Positions 26,637-36,157 are shown, numbered from the stretch's first letter. The stretch: 64,000 nt of DNA from Sphingobacterium oryzagri (GCF_028736175.1 NZ_CP117880.1:3534001-3598000); one strand, 5' to 3'. Made by a program: numbers and translations. Notes: generated by a model not told the origin, from the sequence alone.

Positions 26637-28601
26637 TTACCATCCTGGATTTTCCACCAGCAATGGGTTTCTTCTTGTTTCGTAATTTCCTATCGGCCAC
26701 AGGTAATCACGCGGCGAGATAAACGTCTGATTAAAAATGGTTTTCTCGACATTATAGGTTTCGATGGTCTTCCCAATCATCGTAAATCCCGTGATATCCT
26801 TATTGAGCTCTTCCGATGAAAGTCGCCAACGTCGGAGATCCCAAAAGCGTTGACCTTCAAATGCCAACTCTATCAACCGCTCGCGCTGGATGATATCGCG
26901 CAAGCCTGCTTGCGTCTGATATTTCGACGGATTTTTGGAAAAACTTGTCCACGATGAAACCACGCCTTGCAAACCCGCCCGCGTGCGCACACGATCCAGG
27001 TAGTTGATCGCTTCGGCCGATCCTCCTTGCACCTCATTAAGCGCTTCGGCATAGGAAAGATAAAGTTCGGCTAGCCTAATCTCTGGCCAAGGGTATGTTT
27101 TCCAGGTTGGCGCATTCGTCGTGTTGGTCGTAGATTCCCAGTGCACCAATTTTTTTACGAAATAACCAGTTTCATTCCAATTGGTAAAGTGTCCAAAGCC
27201 AGCTCTTTCCGCATTTTTGGATTGCACATACATACCGTTTTCATCGCTTCCGGTGGTGGTTCCATCTTTCATATACCAGCGTCCGCCATCAAAGCCTAAA
27301 CTCGCGTAAAACCGCGGTTCACGATCATAATTCAGCCGAGCGGTGCGATAACCCGGCTCGATCAAAAAGCGCTCACTATTAACTGCTGTACGAACGGTGG
27401 TGTAACTACTAAAATCAAGGGTTTTATCTTCTTCGATAGGCACGCCATTTTTACTGTAAAACTGCTTCGCAATTTTGATGGGTGCTCCCCAGACGCCTTG
27501 CAGTTGAAAACGGTCCACATTGCTGCCGCGCGCAAGCGGCGGCATACACAATGCCTCGTTAACAAAATAACTGTTGGATAATCCCCACACGACTTCCGTC
27601 CCCCAACGCTCTGTTACGGCGCTACGAATACTGATTTGCGTTTTCGTATCTGCGCTAAGGTTCAAGCGATCGTTACCATATACATACAAAGCAGCTCCGT
27701 TTTCTTCGGCCATATCAATAGCGGCTTTAGCAGCGTCTCGCGCGCGTGCCCATTTACTTCCATCAAACGTAGGATTAAACAACGCTACACCATCTTTGTC
27801 GCGAAAACTGGCATAATCTGCATTGCCATTAAAAAGTGGTGAAGCCGCCAGCATCCAAAGACGTGCTTTAACAGCCAAAGCGATTGCTTTTGTTGCTCTG
27901 CCGAGCTCCGTATTCTCGTCGACTATACGCGGCGGCAACTTTGCGCTCGCCTGATCCAGCAAGTCCGAAATATAATTTACGCAATCATCTACAGGCTGCC
28001 GTTTGTAGTAAAGCTCTTCGGGCGAAGCCGACTCCGATGCATTCACATCAACGATGGGCACTGGGCCATACATGCGCAGCAGGTGAAAATGGTAATAGGC
28101 TTTCAGAAATTCGACTTCACCAAGCCAGCGTTCACGTTCTGCCAAAGGCAAATCGGGCACTTTCGTCTGGTCGCGTACATTTTCTAAAAAGATATTGCAA
28201 TGGCGAATGGCTTGAAAAAGTCGCAAATAGTTAAACCGGCCGTCGCCACCTTTGAGATTACCGCCCCACTCGTTGAATAGCGGATCGCCCACATTCTGTT
28301 GTCCCTGTGCGATACGAAATGCGGGATGCCAATGCACCTGATCATCCTGCGGCAACCAGATTTCATCGCCTGCCATCATTCCCGCATTAAACCAGCCATC
28401 GCCGTGTTTTGGTAAGTACGAATAGCAAGTAAACAGATATTTTTCGGCTTCGGTACGCAATTTAAACGCGTGTTCGATAACCGCGATATTATCGGGCACA
28501 ATATCCAGGTATTTTGTACAGGAGTGCATGCCTGTGGCCGCCAGTACAAGACCGATTGCCAAGTATTTTTTCAGCGAAAAACTCATTAAATTCGTTTTCA
28601 T
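26637..28601 (-). CDS. SusD/RagB-family surface lipoprotein (arabinan-type locus)
   Basis: 654 residues. Lipoprotein signal ending in TGMHSCTKY. The SusD N-terminal region is followed by the C-terminal hallmark RERLIELAFEGQRFWDLRRW. It is longer than most SusD proteins (about 500-600), with several inserted loops in the middle. An ATG at 28586 (MSFSLKKYL) is an alternative start with an equally good signal. It follows SusC by 17 bases and precedes the binding lipoprotein by 27. Presumed to bind arabinan fragments, judging from the GH43 gene in the operon. Confidence 0.93.
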   Translation of the reverse strand: MKTNLMSFSLKKYLAIGLVLAATGMHSCTKYLDIVPDNIAVIEHAFKLRTEAEKYLFTCYSYLPKHGDGWFNAGMMAGDEIWLPQDDQVHWHPAFRIAQGQQNVGDPLFNEWGGNLKGGDGRFNYLRLFQAIRHCNIFLENVRDQTKVPDLPLAERERWLGEVEFLKAYYHFHLLRMYGPVPIVDVNASESASPEELYYKRQPVDDCVNYISDLLDQASAKLPPRIVDENTELGRATKAIALAVKARLWMLAASPLFNGNADYASFRDKDGVALFNPTFDGSKWARARDAAKAAIDMAEENGAALYVYGNDRLNLSADTKTQISIRSAVTERWGTEVVWGLSNSYFVNEALCMPPLARGSNVDRFQLQGVWGAPIKIAKQFYSKNGVPIEEDKTLDFSSYTTVRTAVNSERFLIEPGYRTARLNYDREPRFYASLGFDGGRWYMKDGTTTGSDENGMYVQSKNAERAGFGHFTNWNETGYFVKKLVHWESTTNTTNAPTWKTYPWPEIRLAELYLSYAEALNEVQGGSAEAINYLDRVRTRAGLQGVVSSWTSFSKNPSKYQTQAGLRDIIQRERLIELAFEGQRFWDLRRWRLSSEELNKDITGFTMIGKTIETYNVEKTIFNQTFISPRDYLWPIGNYETRRNPLLVENPGW

Positions 28602-28618
28602 AATCGTGTTTGTTTTGG

Positions 28619-31600
28619 TTATAAATTGATCTGCACGCCGAGGTTGTAAACAGATTGCAGCGGATAATTCATACCCCTACCGCGCATCTCCACATCCCAT
28701 AGCTTAAACTGGCTGAGTACAAATAGGTTCGTCGCCGATAAATACACACGGGCATTTTTAATATGTATCCTGTTTAAGGCTTTAATGTTGTACCCCAGAT
28801 CAATGCTTTTCAATCGTAAAAAGCCACCATTCCGCATCCACCAGGTAGATTGCACATTGTTTGATGGTACGCGCCAATTGCTCAATCTCGGCCACATAGC
28901 ATAGCTATCGGGGTTAGCTTCCGACCAGTAATCGTTGGCAATAGCGTTTAACAACCCCGTTTGGTAGCCGTTACTCTGATAAAATGGCTGGATTTGCTGC
29001 GCATCGATAAAGAATGAATAACGCGCTGCTCCTTGGAAGAAGAAACCGAAATCGAAATTTTTATAGCTAAATGTAGAGCCAAAGCCGTAAATGATTTCAG
29101 GTTCTGTCGGATAACCCAACGCAACCATATCATCGCCGTTTATCTGTCCATCTTTGTTGATATCACGATACTTGATATCACCCGCCAACAGTCCTGGATC
29201 TGAAAACTGCAAAGGCGAATTAGCGACCTCTTCATCGTCTACAAAAAGGCGTTCGGCAATATAGCCCCACGCTTGATTGATGGAATATCCTTTTCTCGAT
29301 AAATGGCTAAGGTCAGAAGTATACGGAAGTTCGTCTATGCGTTCGATCTGAGATGCCGCATAGGTAAACGTCCCGCGTGCATCCATTCGGAAGTTTCCTG
29401 AAAAGCTTTTCCGGTAATTCATGGATAAATCGATACCCTGCGAGCTTACCCGACCGTAATTAGATACGGGCGTAGCCATGAGACCCGAGGCATTGTCAAT
29501 AACCGATATAGGCTGTAAGATGTTACTACGTTTTTGCTTAAAGCCTTCTAATACGATATCCAACGTGTTGGCTATACCGATATCCAAACCGACATTGAGT
29601 ACTCTCGATTCTTCCCAGGTGATGCCCGCATTGGCATAACGCGAAATCGAAACACCATTACGCGTGTAAATACCGGTTCCGTCGTTTCGGCCAAAGGAAG
29701 CGCCATACGAACCATTATTCAGGTTGACATTTGACAAGTAAAAGAATCTATCATTGGCCGCGCCAATAGCATCATTTCCTACGATACCATAGGTGGCACG
29801 TATTTTAAAATTAGAAAAAATAGGACGTAAAGGTTCGAAAAACTCTTCTTCAGAAAGTCGATACCCCAGACCAAAAGACGGGAAAAAGCCCCAGCGATGG
29901 CTTTTATCAAAACGCTCCGAGCCATTATAGCCAAAGTTAAACTCGGCGAGATAACGATCTTTAAAACCATAAGAAAACCGACCAGAAAGACCCAGGTTAC
30001 GCGCCGGTAAGGATAAGATAACACTGTTGGCATTGGCGGTTTCATAGTTTGACAAATAGGAAATAAGCATACCGCCTACCGCGTGTTTTTCCTGAAATGT
30101 ACGGTTATAGGTCAACGCAGCTTCTGCCCATAAACGGGAGTCGATATCTTTGGCATCTTGTGCGTAATTTAGCGATTCGCTACCTACCGGGGATAAGGAA
30201 TTGGCAGCGCCATCATTTAGTGCGCGTAAGCTGTAGGATTGATCTTGCGGATTAACAATCGCTTCGTAATAGAACGGGATATAATTACGGTTAATGCGGT
30301 AGTACGATATCCGTCTCAAATAACCCATCGCACGACCGGATAAACCTTCGGTAATGAAGTTAAGATCTTGTTTTAGTTCGACCTGAGGCATAAGGTTAGA
30401 GGTTTTGTACTGCTGATAACCCTTGACCATTTCTGCATAGGGATTGACATACATGGTCGAGCTTAAACTAAGATCGGAATTGCGGGTTTGTGAAGATCCA
30501 AATAGCGGATGCTCAATAAAAGGAAGCTTATCAGCCGGATAAACAGCTGGAAACATAACGGGATTGGCATTTAACGCATTTCGGTACGTTTGCTCGCCGC
30601 CAGAAATGCGCACGCCATTTTCGTCATAGCCGCCAATAGGTCCTGTGTAATCATCAAACTGTCCGTACATACGCACGATAACGGTCGTGGAGTTCGTGAC
30701 ATTAAAATCCACATTCGTGCGTAAAGAATAATTGCTGAGGCGAATGTTGCTATTAAAATCATTAATCGGCTCGACATTTAAAATACCATTGTCCCGATTA
30801 TACGTACCTGCAATGTAGTAACGTGCTCTCGGCGACCCACCAGTCACATTTAGGTTGTATCCTTGATTGAACGTATAGTCTTTTAGCAAAAGGTCCAACC
30901 AGTTGTTGTTGGGGAAAAGGTAAGGATCTGCACCGACTATGGTACTATTGATTTTGTTTTGCGAATACGGTTCAGCAGCGTTGGGCGATCTGGTCAACGC
31001 GGCTTCATTCGCCATACGCATGTAGGTAATGTTATCCGCGAATTTAAAGTTTTTGGTATTGGAGGAAACGCGGCCTTCTGCGCGGAAGTTAAACTGCGGT
31101 GTACCATCTTTACCCATTTTTGTATTAATGAGCACAACACCGTTGGCACCACGTGCGCCATAAACGGCAGCCGCAGCGGCATCTTTCAGCACCGAAAAGT
31201 CAGAAATATCATCCGGTTGCAAGCGTGCCATATCCGTAGGCGACGATTCGACGCCGTCAATCAGGATCAATGGATCCATTTTGCCGCTGCCAAACGAAGA
31301 AAGACCGCGAATGTAAAACGTCGAATTGTCGGTTCCCATACCGGGCTCACCACTGCTCTGAAAAGCGATCATACCGGCAACTTGTCCGGCAAGCGCATTG
31401 GTTAAATTGGAAGAAGCGGTTTTAAGATCTTTCACATTGACCGTGGTGATGGAACTGACCATACTGGCTTTTTTCTGCGTACCGCCAAAGCCTGTTACGG
31501 TAACTTCTTCGATAGACGATTGGTCCGAAATCAATTGGATATCAAGTTCGAGGACATTATTCTGCCCAAGGGTTTCTTGCGCCAGCTTAATTGTTTTCGA

Positions 31601-31843
31601 TTTAAATCCTACCGAAACAAACGTGATTTCCGATGTTTTGCTCGTTCGTATGCTAAAGCGCCCAAATCCGTCGGTAGAAGTGGTCTGCACGGGTGGCCCG
31701 CTTGCTTTAACAGAAACTCCAGGGAGTCCGGCCGTGGAGTCGCGAACCACACCTCGCACCTCAATCTGATCTTGCGCGTAAACCACCGCAAAAATAGGTT
31801 GAAAAAAGGTGAAGCATAAGGTTAAATAGAATAGATACCTCAT
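28619..31843 (-). CDS. SusC/RagA-family TonB-dependent transporter (arabinan-type locus)
   Basis: 1074 residues. Signal peptide, carboxypeptidase-regulatory-like domain (about 27-115), SusC plug (from about 125; IEEVTVTGFGGTQKK, FYIRGLSSFGSGKMDPLILID) and a large barrel ending VQINL. No STN domain. It is the first gene of the five-gene operon. The 487-base region upstream holds two matching dyads that could be operators. No regulator gene (hybrid two-component, ECF, AraC, GntR, LacI) is linked to this operon. Confidence 0.94.
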   Translation of the reverse strand: MRYLFYLTLCFTFFQPIFAVVYAQDQIEVRGVVRDSTAGLPGVSVKASGPPVQTTSTDGFGRFSIRTSKTSEITFVSVGFKSKTIKLAQETLGQNNVLELDIQLISDQSSIEEVTVTGFGGTQKKASMVSSITTVNVKDLKTASSNLTNALAGQVAGMIAFQSSGEPGMGTDNSTFYIRGLSSFGSGKMDPLILIDGVESSPTDMARLQPDDISDFSVLKDAAAAAVYGARGANGVVLINTKMGKDGTPQFNFRAEGRVSSNTKNFKFADNITYMRMANEAALTRSPNAAEPYSQNKINSTIVGADPYLFPNNNWLDLLLKDYTFNQGYNLNVTGGSPRARYYIAGTYNRDNGILNVEPINDFNSNIRLSNYSLRTNVDFNVTNSTTVIVRMYGQFDDYTGPIGGYDENGVRISGGEQTYRNALNANPVMFPAVYPADKLPFIEHPLFGSSQTRNSDLSLSSTMYVNPYAEMVKGYQQYKTSNLMPQVELKQDLNFITEGLSGRAMGYLRRISYYRINRNYIPFYYEAIVNPQDQSYSLRALNDGAANSLSPVGSESLNYAQDAKDIDSRLWAEAALTYNRTFQEKHAVGGMLISYLSNYETANANSVILSLPARNLGLSGRFSYGFKDRYLAEFNFGYNGSERFDKSHRWGFFPSFGLGYRLSEEEFFEPLRPIFSNFKIRATYGIVGNDAIGAANDRFFYLSNVNLNNGSYGASFGRNDGTGIYTRNGVSISRYANAGITWEESRVLNVGLDIGIANTLDIVLEGFKQKRSNILQPISVIDNASGLMATPVSNYGRVSSQGIDLSMNYRKSFSGNFRMDARGTFTYAASQIERIDELPYTSDLSHLSRKGYSINQAWGYIAERLFVDDEEVANSPLQFSDPGLLAGDIKYRDINKDGQINGDDMVALGYPTEPEIIYGFGSTFSYKNFDFGFFFQGAARYSFFIDAQQIQPFYQSNGYQTGLLNAIANDYWSEANPDSYAMWPRLSNWRVPSNNVQSTWWMRNGGFLRLKSIDLGYNIKALNRIHIKNARVYLSATNLFVLSQFKLWDVEMRGRGMNYPLQSVYNLGVQINL

Positions 31844-31909
31844 AAAGTCTAAAAATTAAATGGTTAGCGTTGTTATTAAACTTTTCTTTTTAGACAAAAC
31901 AGTAACACT

Positions 31910-31932
31910 TTAAATGTCAACTAAACATTTAA
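31910..31932. promoter_or_regulatory. Candidate operator 1 upstream of the arabinan SusC gene
   Basis: TTAAATGT and ACATTTAA are perfect inverted arms of 8 bases with a 7-base spacer (CAACTAA). Centre about 78 bases upstream of the SusC start codon. Confidence 0.5.
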
Positions 31933-32062
31933 TAAAATAAACAAGCAAATCCCCAAATGCTTATTCAATAGTTTACTTACGTGTTGGCGTTAATGGTGCT
32001 AATTGTTATGTCAGTCTTGTGTTGGTTTATAATAACTTATAACAAATATGATACAAAAAAAT

Positions 32063-32085
32063 ATAAATGTCAATAGAACGTTTAA
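32063..32085. promoter_or_regulatory. Candidate operator 2 upstream of the arabinan SusC gene
   Basis: TAAATGT, 7-base spacer (CAATAGA), ACGTTTA: the same dyad as at 31910 with one base changed in an arm, in the same orientation, centre-to-centre distance about 153 bases. Confidence 0.45.
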
Positions 32086-32227
32086 TTTTTTTTCAAATTC
32101 AAATTGCAGCGAATTTTTGCGGATTAGGAAGGTAACTAGCACCTGGTCTGCGCGGGGCAATTACGCAGGTATTTTTCGCATAGTTTTGTAAATCTCTCAT
32201 TTACCGTGCTATTACTACGCGAAATAG

Positions 32228-32281
32228 TACGCAAACGATACGCATTCGCTTGCATATTTCGCCTTTGGCACACGCTTTGAA
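32228..32281 (+). promoter_or_regulatory. Sigma-54-like promoter and upstream repeats of small gene 1
   Basis: TGGCAC at 32266-32271 and TTGAA at 32277-32281 have the spacing of a -24/-12 sigma-54 promoter (TGGCACG-N4-TTGCW), with one departure in the -12 element. Upstream lie TACGCAAA (32228) and TACGCATT (32239), 11 bases apart. The same arrangement precedes small gene 2. Confidence 0.5.
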
Positions 32282-32330
32282 TTGCTGTATTCAATAAACG
32301 GAAGATTTAAAACTTTAAAATATAAACGTC

Positions 32331-32447
32331 ATGGAAAATATAGAAGCAAAAGCAGCAAAACTAGGATTGGATAAAGGCTACTACCTTTTATTGATGGCTA
32401 TCTTAGAAGAAACAAACGAGTCAGAAGACCTTGCTATTGCAAGTTAA
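32331..32447 (+). CDS. 38-residue peptide of unknown function, copy 1
   Basis: A 38-codon frame beginning MENIEAKAAKLGLDKGYY, then a hydrophobic LLLMAILEE stretch and an acidic tail ending IAS. The paralogue at 41547 has the same length. Over the first 27 codons the pair differ by seven synonymous changes and only one amino-acid change (Ala6/Thr), which argues strongly that the peptide is translated and selected. The C-terminal 11 residues vary more. There is no signal peptide and no cysteine. It has its own promoter and terminator, so it is monocistronic. It is divergent from SusC at 31843 and convergent with the alkaline phosphatase gene. I do not recognise the family. Confidence 0.75.
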   Translation: MENIEAKAAKLGLDKGYYLLLMAILEETNESEDLAIAS

Positions 32448-32491
32448 TCACTCCCCAACAGTACAACACATATACACATATATTTAATTCA

Positions 32492-32526
32492 AAAAGAGCA
32501 AATAAGTTTCATCTATTTGCTCTTTT
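32492..32526. terminator. Bidirectional terminator between small gene 1 and the alkaline phosphatase
   Basis: A perfect 13-bp stem (32492-32504 with 32514-32526; core AGAGCAAATA) with a 9-base loop. A/T-rich ends give a T-run in both directions. It lies 45 bases after the small gene and 35 bases beyond the phosphatase stop codon on the other strand. Confidence 0.85.
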
Positions 32527-32560
32527 CGTTTTGTATGCGATTGGGTTAGGTGTAAAAAAC

Positions 32561-34477
32561 TTATTCTGGGTCGAATAGCTGCATAATGCGTTTAAATATT
32601 TCGGTATTTTCAAAATAGCCCGTGAAGTTTTGGGCGCCGGGGCCGTAAGCCATCAAAGGCACCATCGCGCTACTGTGATCGTTAGACGAAAAATTTGCTC
32701 GGATGGCACCTCGCGCAGGCTCCGCATCCAATAAGGATAAGCCGCCTGTCTCGTGATCGGCCACCACGATGACAAGCGTTTCTCCATCACGATCAGCAAA
32801 CCGCAGCGCCTCGCCCACCGCCCGGTCGAAATCCAACGTTTCGGTCGTAACGTATGTCAAATCGCGGGCATGACCGCCATAATCTATTTGCGCGCCCTCG
32901 GCCATGATGAAAAAACCACGCCCACGATCTTTTAACTTAGCTATACTAGCAACAAGAAAGTCGCTTAGCAAATCATCCCGCCCGTCTTTTACTGGTCGCA
33001 TAAGCGAATCGGGCAAATAGACGACTAGTTTTTCTTCAGGCGAGGACAAAAAGGCCGCTTTACTCGCTAATACCGTGAAGCGATTGTTTGCCAAGCTATC
33101 CTTCAACTGACGATATTTTACCGAATCAGTAAAAACTGCTGGCAGCGCGCCAATCAGAATATCAATCGTGTTGTTTTTCGCCAACGAAAAGCTGATCTCT
33201 TCTGACGCATTCCGATCGCGATGATGCGCGTAAAACACAGCAGGCGTTGCATCCGAAGCGTCGCCGGTAGACAGTATACCGCTGTGTATCCCTTTCTTGG
33301 ACAACAGATCTGGAATATTTGCTTGCGCCCTTCCAGTGGTGTCTACGCTTAGCGCACCGTTGAATGTTTTAACACCCGTTGCAATGGCCGAACCACCCGC
33401 GCCAGAATCGGTATTGCCAAGACTAAAAGATGCGGTATTGGAAAAACCGAGATGCCGCATATTGGTCATGTTTAATTTGCCGCCATTGGCTGTAGCCGCA
33501 GCCTGAATGTGCCCCAACCCCATACCATCGCCAATCAATAATACCACATTTTTTGGTTTCCTGTTTTTCCCGTCGGAAGCGTAAGTGGGTTGATAAACTT
33601 CATAAAAGTTTGTCGCGCGAAATGAAGTACGCGCTATCTCGTCCAGGTAGGTTTTCAAGTGTCCAGGCTGATCTGTATTCAACCAAAAAACGCCTAGTTT
33701 TTCTAATATGATCCACGTATTCACGCTTTCCGGCGTGCCCCATAACCGCAATGTCAATCCCCAATCCTGTATGCGCTTGGCTAGATGCTGGATATTAGCC
33801 ATCTCTGTTTTTGTAGGCACACCTTTGCCATTCCAGTTGGTAAAAGCGCGCAAGTCTTCACTGATCAAGCCTAAACGGGCACGCTGTTGAGTACTGTAGG
33901 TAATCGACGGTCTTCCGTCAAAATAAATCCAGGCCGGATAATCGTCAAAATTTTCAGGAGAAGGCATGTTGCCACTAATAACGATACGTACCGCGTGCTT
34001 GTTGATCTTCGGATCAAACATAAAGCGGTAAGGTTGCAACAAGGTTATTAAAGCAGGCATTAATTGCCGGTAATCTTCTTTCAAATCAATCAGCAATTGT
34101 AGATTTTTGCTGCTATCAGCAAACGGCTGGTGCTTATTTGCTTTGTACAATGCAGTCAGCGGCCTGAGATACAGGGCTTCTAATGTACGACCTGCACGCA
34201 CTTCGCTTTTCTCATGCGCGGCATACAAGCTATCGTTTTGCAAAAACAAATCGATCTCTATAGATTCCATTCCGGCATAATAGGCCGTAAAAAAAGGAAT
34301 TTTCTGCGCGTAGTCATTATGGCTATGCCCTTTGAGCTTTTGCTCACCGGCGGCATGCGCTGCATACATCAATTGATCAAAGCGGTCGTGCATAGCTACC
34401 GGTTGTTGGGCGTATACAAAAGCTGTTGTATGGCAGAGCAATAAACAGCTAACCAGCGTAAAAAATGTTTTCATCAT
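32561..34477 (-). CDS. Secreted GDPD-like domain fused to alkaline phosphatase
   Basis: 638 residues, signal peptide 1-23. N-terminal half (about 45-285) is a PI-PLC/glycerophosphodiesterase-like barrel with HSHNDY (His51, His53), Glu74 and Asp76 (SIEIDLF) and His88, the ligands expected of glycerophosphodiester phosphodiesterases. C-terminal half (about 305-638) is a PhoA-type alkaline phosphatase: LIGDGMG (Asp317), nucleophile Ser358 (NTDSGAGGSA), VADHETGG, NDHSSAMVP and YGPGA. A single chain could therefore split a phosphodiester and then remove the phosphate. It follows SusD in the 41159-32561 locus, but a strong hairpin with T-run sits only 11 bases before its start codon. Confidence 0.88.
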   Translation of the reverse strand: MMKTFFTLVSCLLLCHTTAFVYAQQPVAMHDRFDQLMYAAHAAGEQKLKGHSHNDYAQKIPFFTAYYAGMESIEIDLFLQNDSLYAAHEKSEVRAGRTLEALYLRPLTALYKANKHQPFADSSKNLQLLIDLKEDYRQLMPALITLLQPYRFMFDPKINKHAVRIVISGNMPSPENFDDYPAWIYFDGRPSITYSTQQRARLGLISEDLRAFTNWNGKGVPTKTEMANIQHLAKRIQDWGLTLRLWGTPESVNTWIILEKLGVFWLNTDQPGHLKTYLDEIARTSFRATNFYEVYQPTYASDGKNRKPKNVVLLIGDGMGLGHIQAAATANGGKLNMTNMRHLGFSNTASFSLGNTDSGAGGSAIATGVKTFNGALSVDTTGRAQANIPDLLSKKGIHSGILSTGDASDATPAVFYAHHRDRNASEEISFSLAKNNTIDILIGALPAVFTDSVKYRQLKDSLANNRFTVLASKAAFLSSPEEKLVVYLPDSLMRPVKDGRDDLLSDFLVASIAKLKDRGRGFFIMAEGAQIDYGGHARDLTYVTTETLDFDRAVGEALRFADRDGETLVIVVADHETGGLSLLDAEPARGAIRANFSSNDHSSAMVPLMAYGPGAQNFTGYFENTEIFKRIMQLFDPE

Positions 34478-34488
34478 ACAAATGTGCT

Positions 34489-34541
34489 AAAAAACATAAC
34501 AGCTGTTCCCCCAGCGTAACGTTGGGAACAAAGCTGTTATG
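34489..34541 (-). terminator. Terminator or attenuator directly before the alkaline phosphatase gene
   Basis: Minus strand: CATAACAGCT (34541-34532) pairs with AGCTGTTATG (34504-34495), with an inner GTTCCC/GGGAAC stem, followed at once by six T (34494-34489). It starts 28 bases after the SusD stop and ends 11 bases before the phosphatase ATG. Readthrough would set phosphatase output relative to SusC/SusD. Confidence 0.7.
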
Positions 34542-34569
34542 CTATAAATATAGGAAGGTGTGGGCTTGT

Positions 34570-36147
34570 TTACCAACCTTCATTTTGTGCAATATCGGCA
34601 TTGCTCAAATCTTGTGGCGGAATAGGCCACACGTGATGTATCGCCGGATTAAAGTTACGAGCTGGCCAAACGGTAACTACAGTATAACTCGAGGTTGGGT
34701 CGTTTGTCGCTGCGTGGCGTCTACCCGTTGCCGCTTTTGCATAAGCTGCCTGCGCATCGCCCCAGCGTACCAAATCCGAATGTCTGTCGGTGTATTCGGC
34801 AGCAAATTCAGAACGGCGTTCACGCTTTAAATGCGTGATGGTGGCTCCCTGAATAGCTGGCAAGCCTGCACGATTACGCACCAAATTAATACCAGCATCT
34901 CCGTTTTGTCCCTGCATAATCTGCGCTTCTGATTTCATCAATAAAATATCGGCATAACGTACCAACGGAATATTAAGATCCGATGTAGGGTAATCGCCGT
35001 TCGGGTTTAAATGCTGTGCGATAGGCGTGCGAAATGGCTGCATATATTTTTTAAACTGGAAGCCCGTTTGCGAGTTGGATGAGTAATACTGACGCGCTTC
35101 GCCAAAAAGCGTAAAGGTATCATTAAACTCCAAAATCGTAGCTTTCTTACGACTATCTCCGGTTTCAAAGGCGTTGTAAAGTTCTAAAGTCGGGTGAAAA
35201 TATCCCCAACCATTGTACAAACCGTAGCCTGTATTTTCGAACAATACAGCTGGCAAAATAGACCCGCGTGTTCTGTTTGACACGACCGAGAAAATGTACT
35301 CCGACGAGTAGTTGTTCTGAATATAAAATACACTCGCAAAATCTTCCTGCGGATTATCCGTATCAATAAGTTGACGTCCGGAACCAGAGTTGGTCACCAT
35401 GTCACAATATGCCGCTACCTGCGCCCATTTACTTGCGTCGTAACGTGCCCACTGTACGTTTGTTTTTGCCAAGTAAGCATAAGCCGCATCTTTATTTGCG
35501 CGTCCTTGATCTGTACCCGTGTACGTAGTTAGCAAAGGTAGCATATCTGCCGCTTGACGTAAATCGGCTTCTATCTGTACAAAATTTTCTACCACACTGG
35601 CCGGACGTTCAAAGTGCGATTCCAACATATTCTCTTCCGTCACGATAGGCAGGCCGGCACGTTGATCGCCGTAGTACTGACAAAGGTAAAAGTATGCATA
35701 GCCACGCATAAAATAGGCTTCGCCTAATACACGCTGCTTGGTTTCTGCGGCAATCTGCATACCTGGCACTTTACTGATGATGGTATTGGCGCGTTGCACG
35801 ATCTGGTAAAATTTGCCGTACATGTTGTTTACACGACTTTCAGCACCTGTAGCTGTGAAATTACGCACAGCTGCCGAGCCGGCATCGGTGCGGCCAGTGA
35901 CCATATCATCCGATGCGTTAACATACCAAAACAAACCGCGACCAAACATCGCATCATCGCCAAAATGTTCGTACAAACCATTGGCAGCGAAAATCGCATC
36001 GGTTTCTGTCTTCCAAAAATTGGCATCGGTCGTTGTACCTTCTGGTGTCAGGTCGGTAAAGCTTTTGCTGCAGGATTGAGCGCCCACACTCAATCCAAGC
36101 AGTGCGATCGCTATATATTTATTGAATCTTAAATTCATGATGATCAT
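34570..36147 (-). CDS. SusD/RagB-family surface lipoprotein (GDPD-phosphatase locus)
   Basis: 525 residues. Lipoprotein signal ending GAQSCSKSF. The SusD TPR region opens with TDANFWKTETDAIFAANGLYE and the C-terminal RagB/SusD domain holds RRSEFAAEYTDRHSDLVRW, a variant of the family hallmark. Two in-frame ATGs (36147, 36138) are possible starts. It starts 10 bases after SusC and is followed by a strong hairpin before the phosphatase gene. Presumed to bind a phosphorylated ligand because of that neighbour. Confidence 0.93.
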   Translation of the reverse strand: MIIMNLRFNKYIAIALLGLSVGAQSCSKSFTDLTPEGTTTDANFWKTETDAIFAANGLYEHFGDDAMFGRGLFWYVNASDDMVTGRTDAGSAAVRNFTATGAESRVNNMYGKFYQIVQRANTIISKVPGMQIAAETKQRVLGEAYFMRGYAYFYLCQYYGDQRAGLPIVTEENMLESHFERPASVVENFVQIEADLRQAADMLPLLTTYTGTDQGRANKDAAYAYLAKTNVQWARYDASKWAQVAAYCDMVTNSGSGRQLIDTDNPQEDFASVFYIQNNYSSEYIFSVVSNRTRGSILPAVLFENTGYGLYNGWGYFHPTLELYNAFETGDSRKKATILEFNDTFTLFGEARQYYSSNSQTGFQFKKYMQPFRTPIAQHLNPNGDYPTSDLNIPLVRYADILLMKSEAQIMQGQNGDAGINLVRNRAGLPAIQGATITHLKRERRSEFAAEYTDRHSDLVRWGDAQAAYAKAATGRRHAATNDPTSSYTVVTVWPARNFNPAIHHVWPIPPQDLSNADIAQNEGW

Positions 36148-36157
36148 TTATTTGTTG

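Larger units (their letters stand above)
31844..32330. other. Divergent regulatory region between SusC and the first 38-codon gene
   Basis: AT-rich. Near SusC it holds two related dyads (31910-31932 and 32063-32085); near the small gene it holds a sigma-54-like promoter and TACGCAWW repeats. No further gene was seen. Confidence 0.6.
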
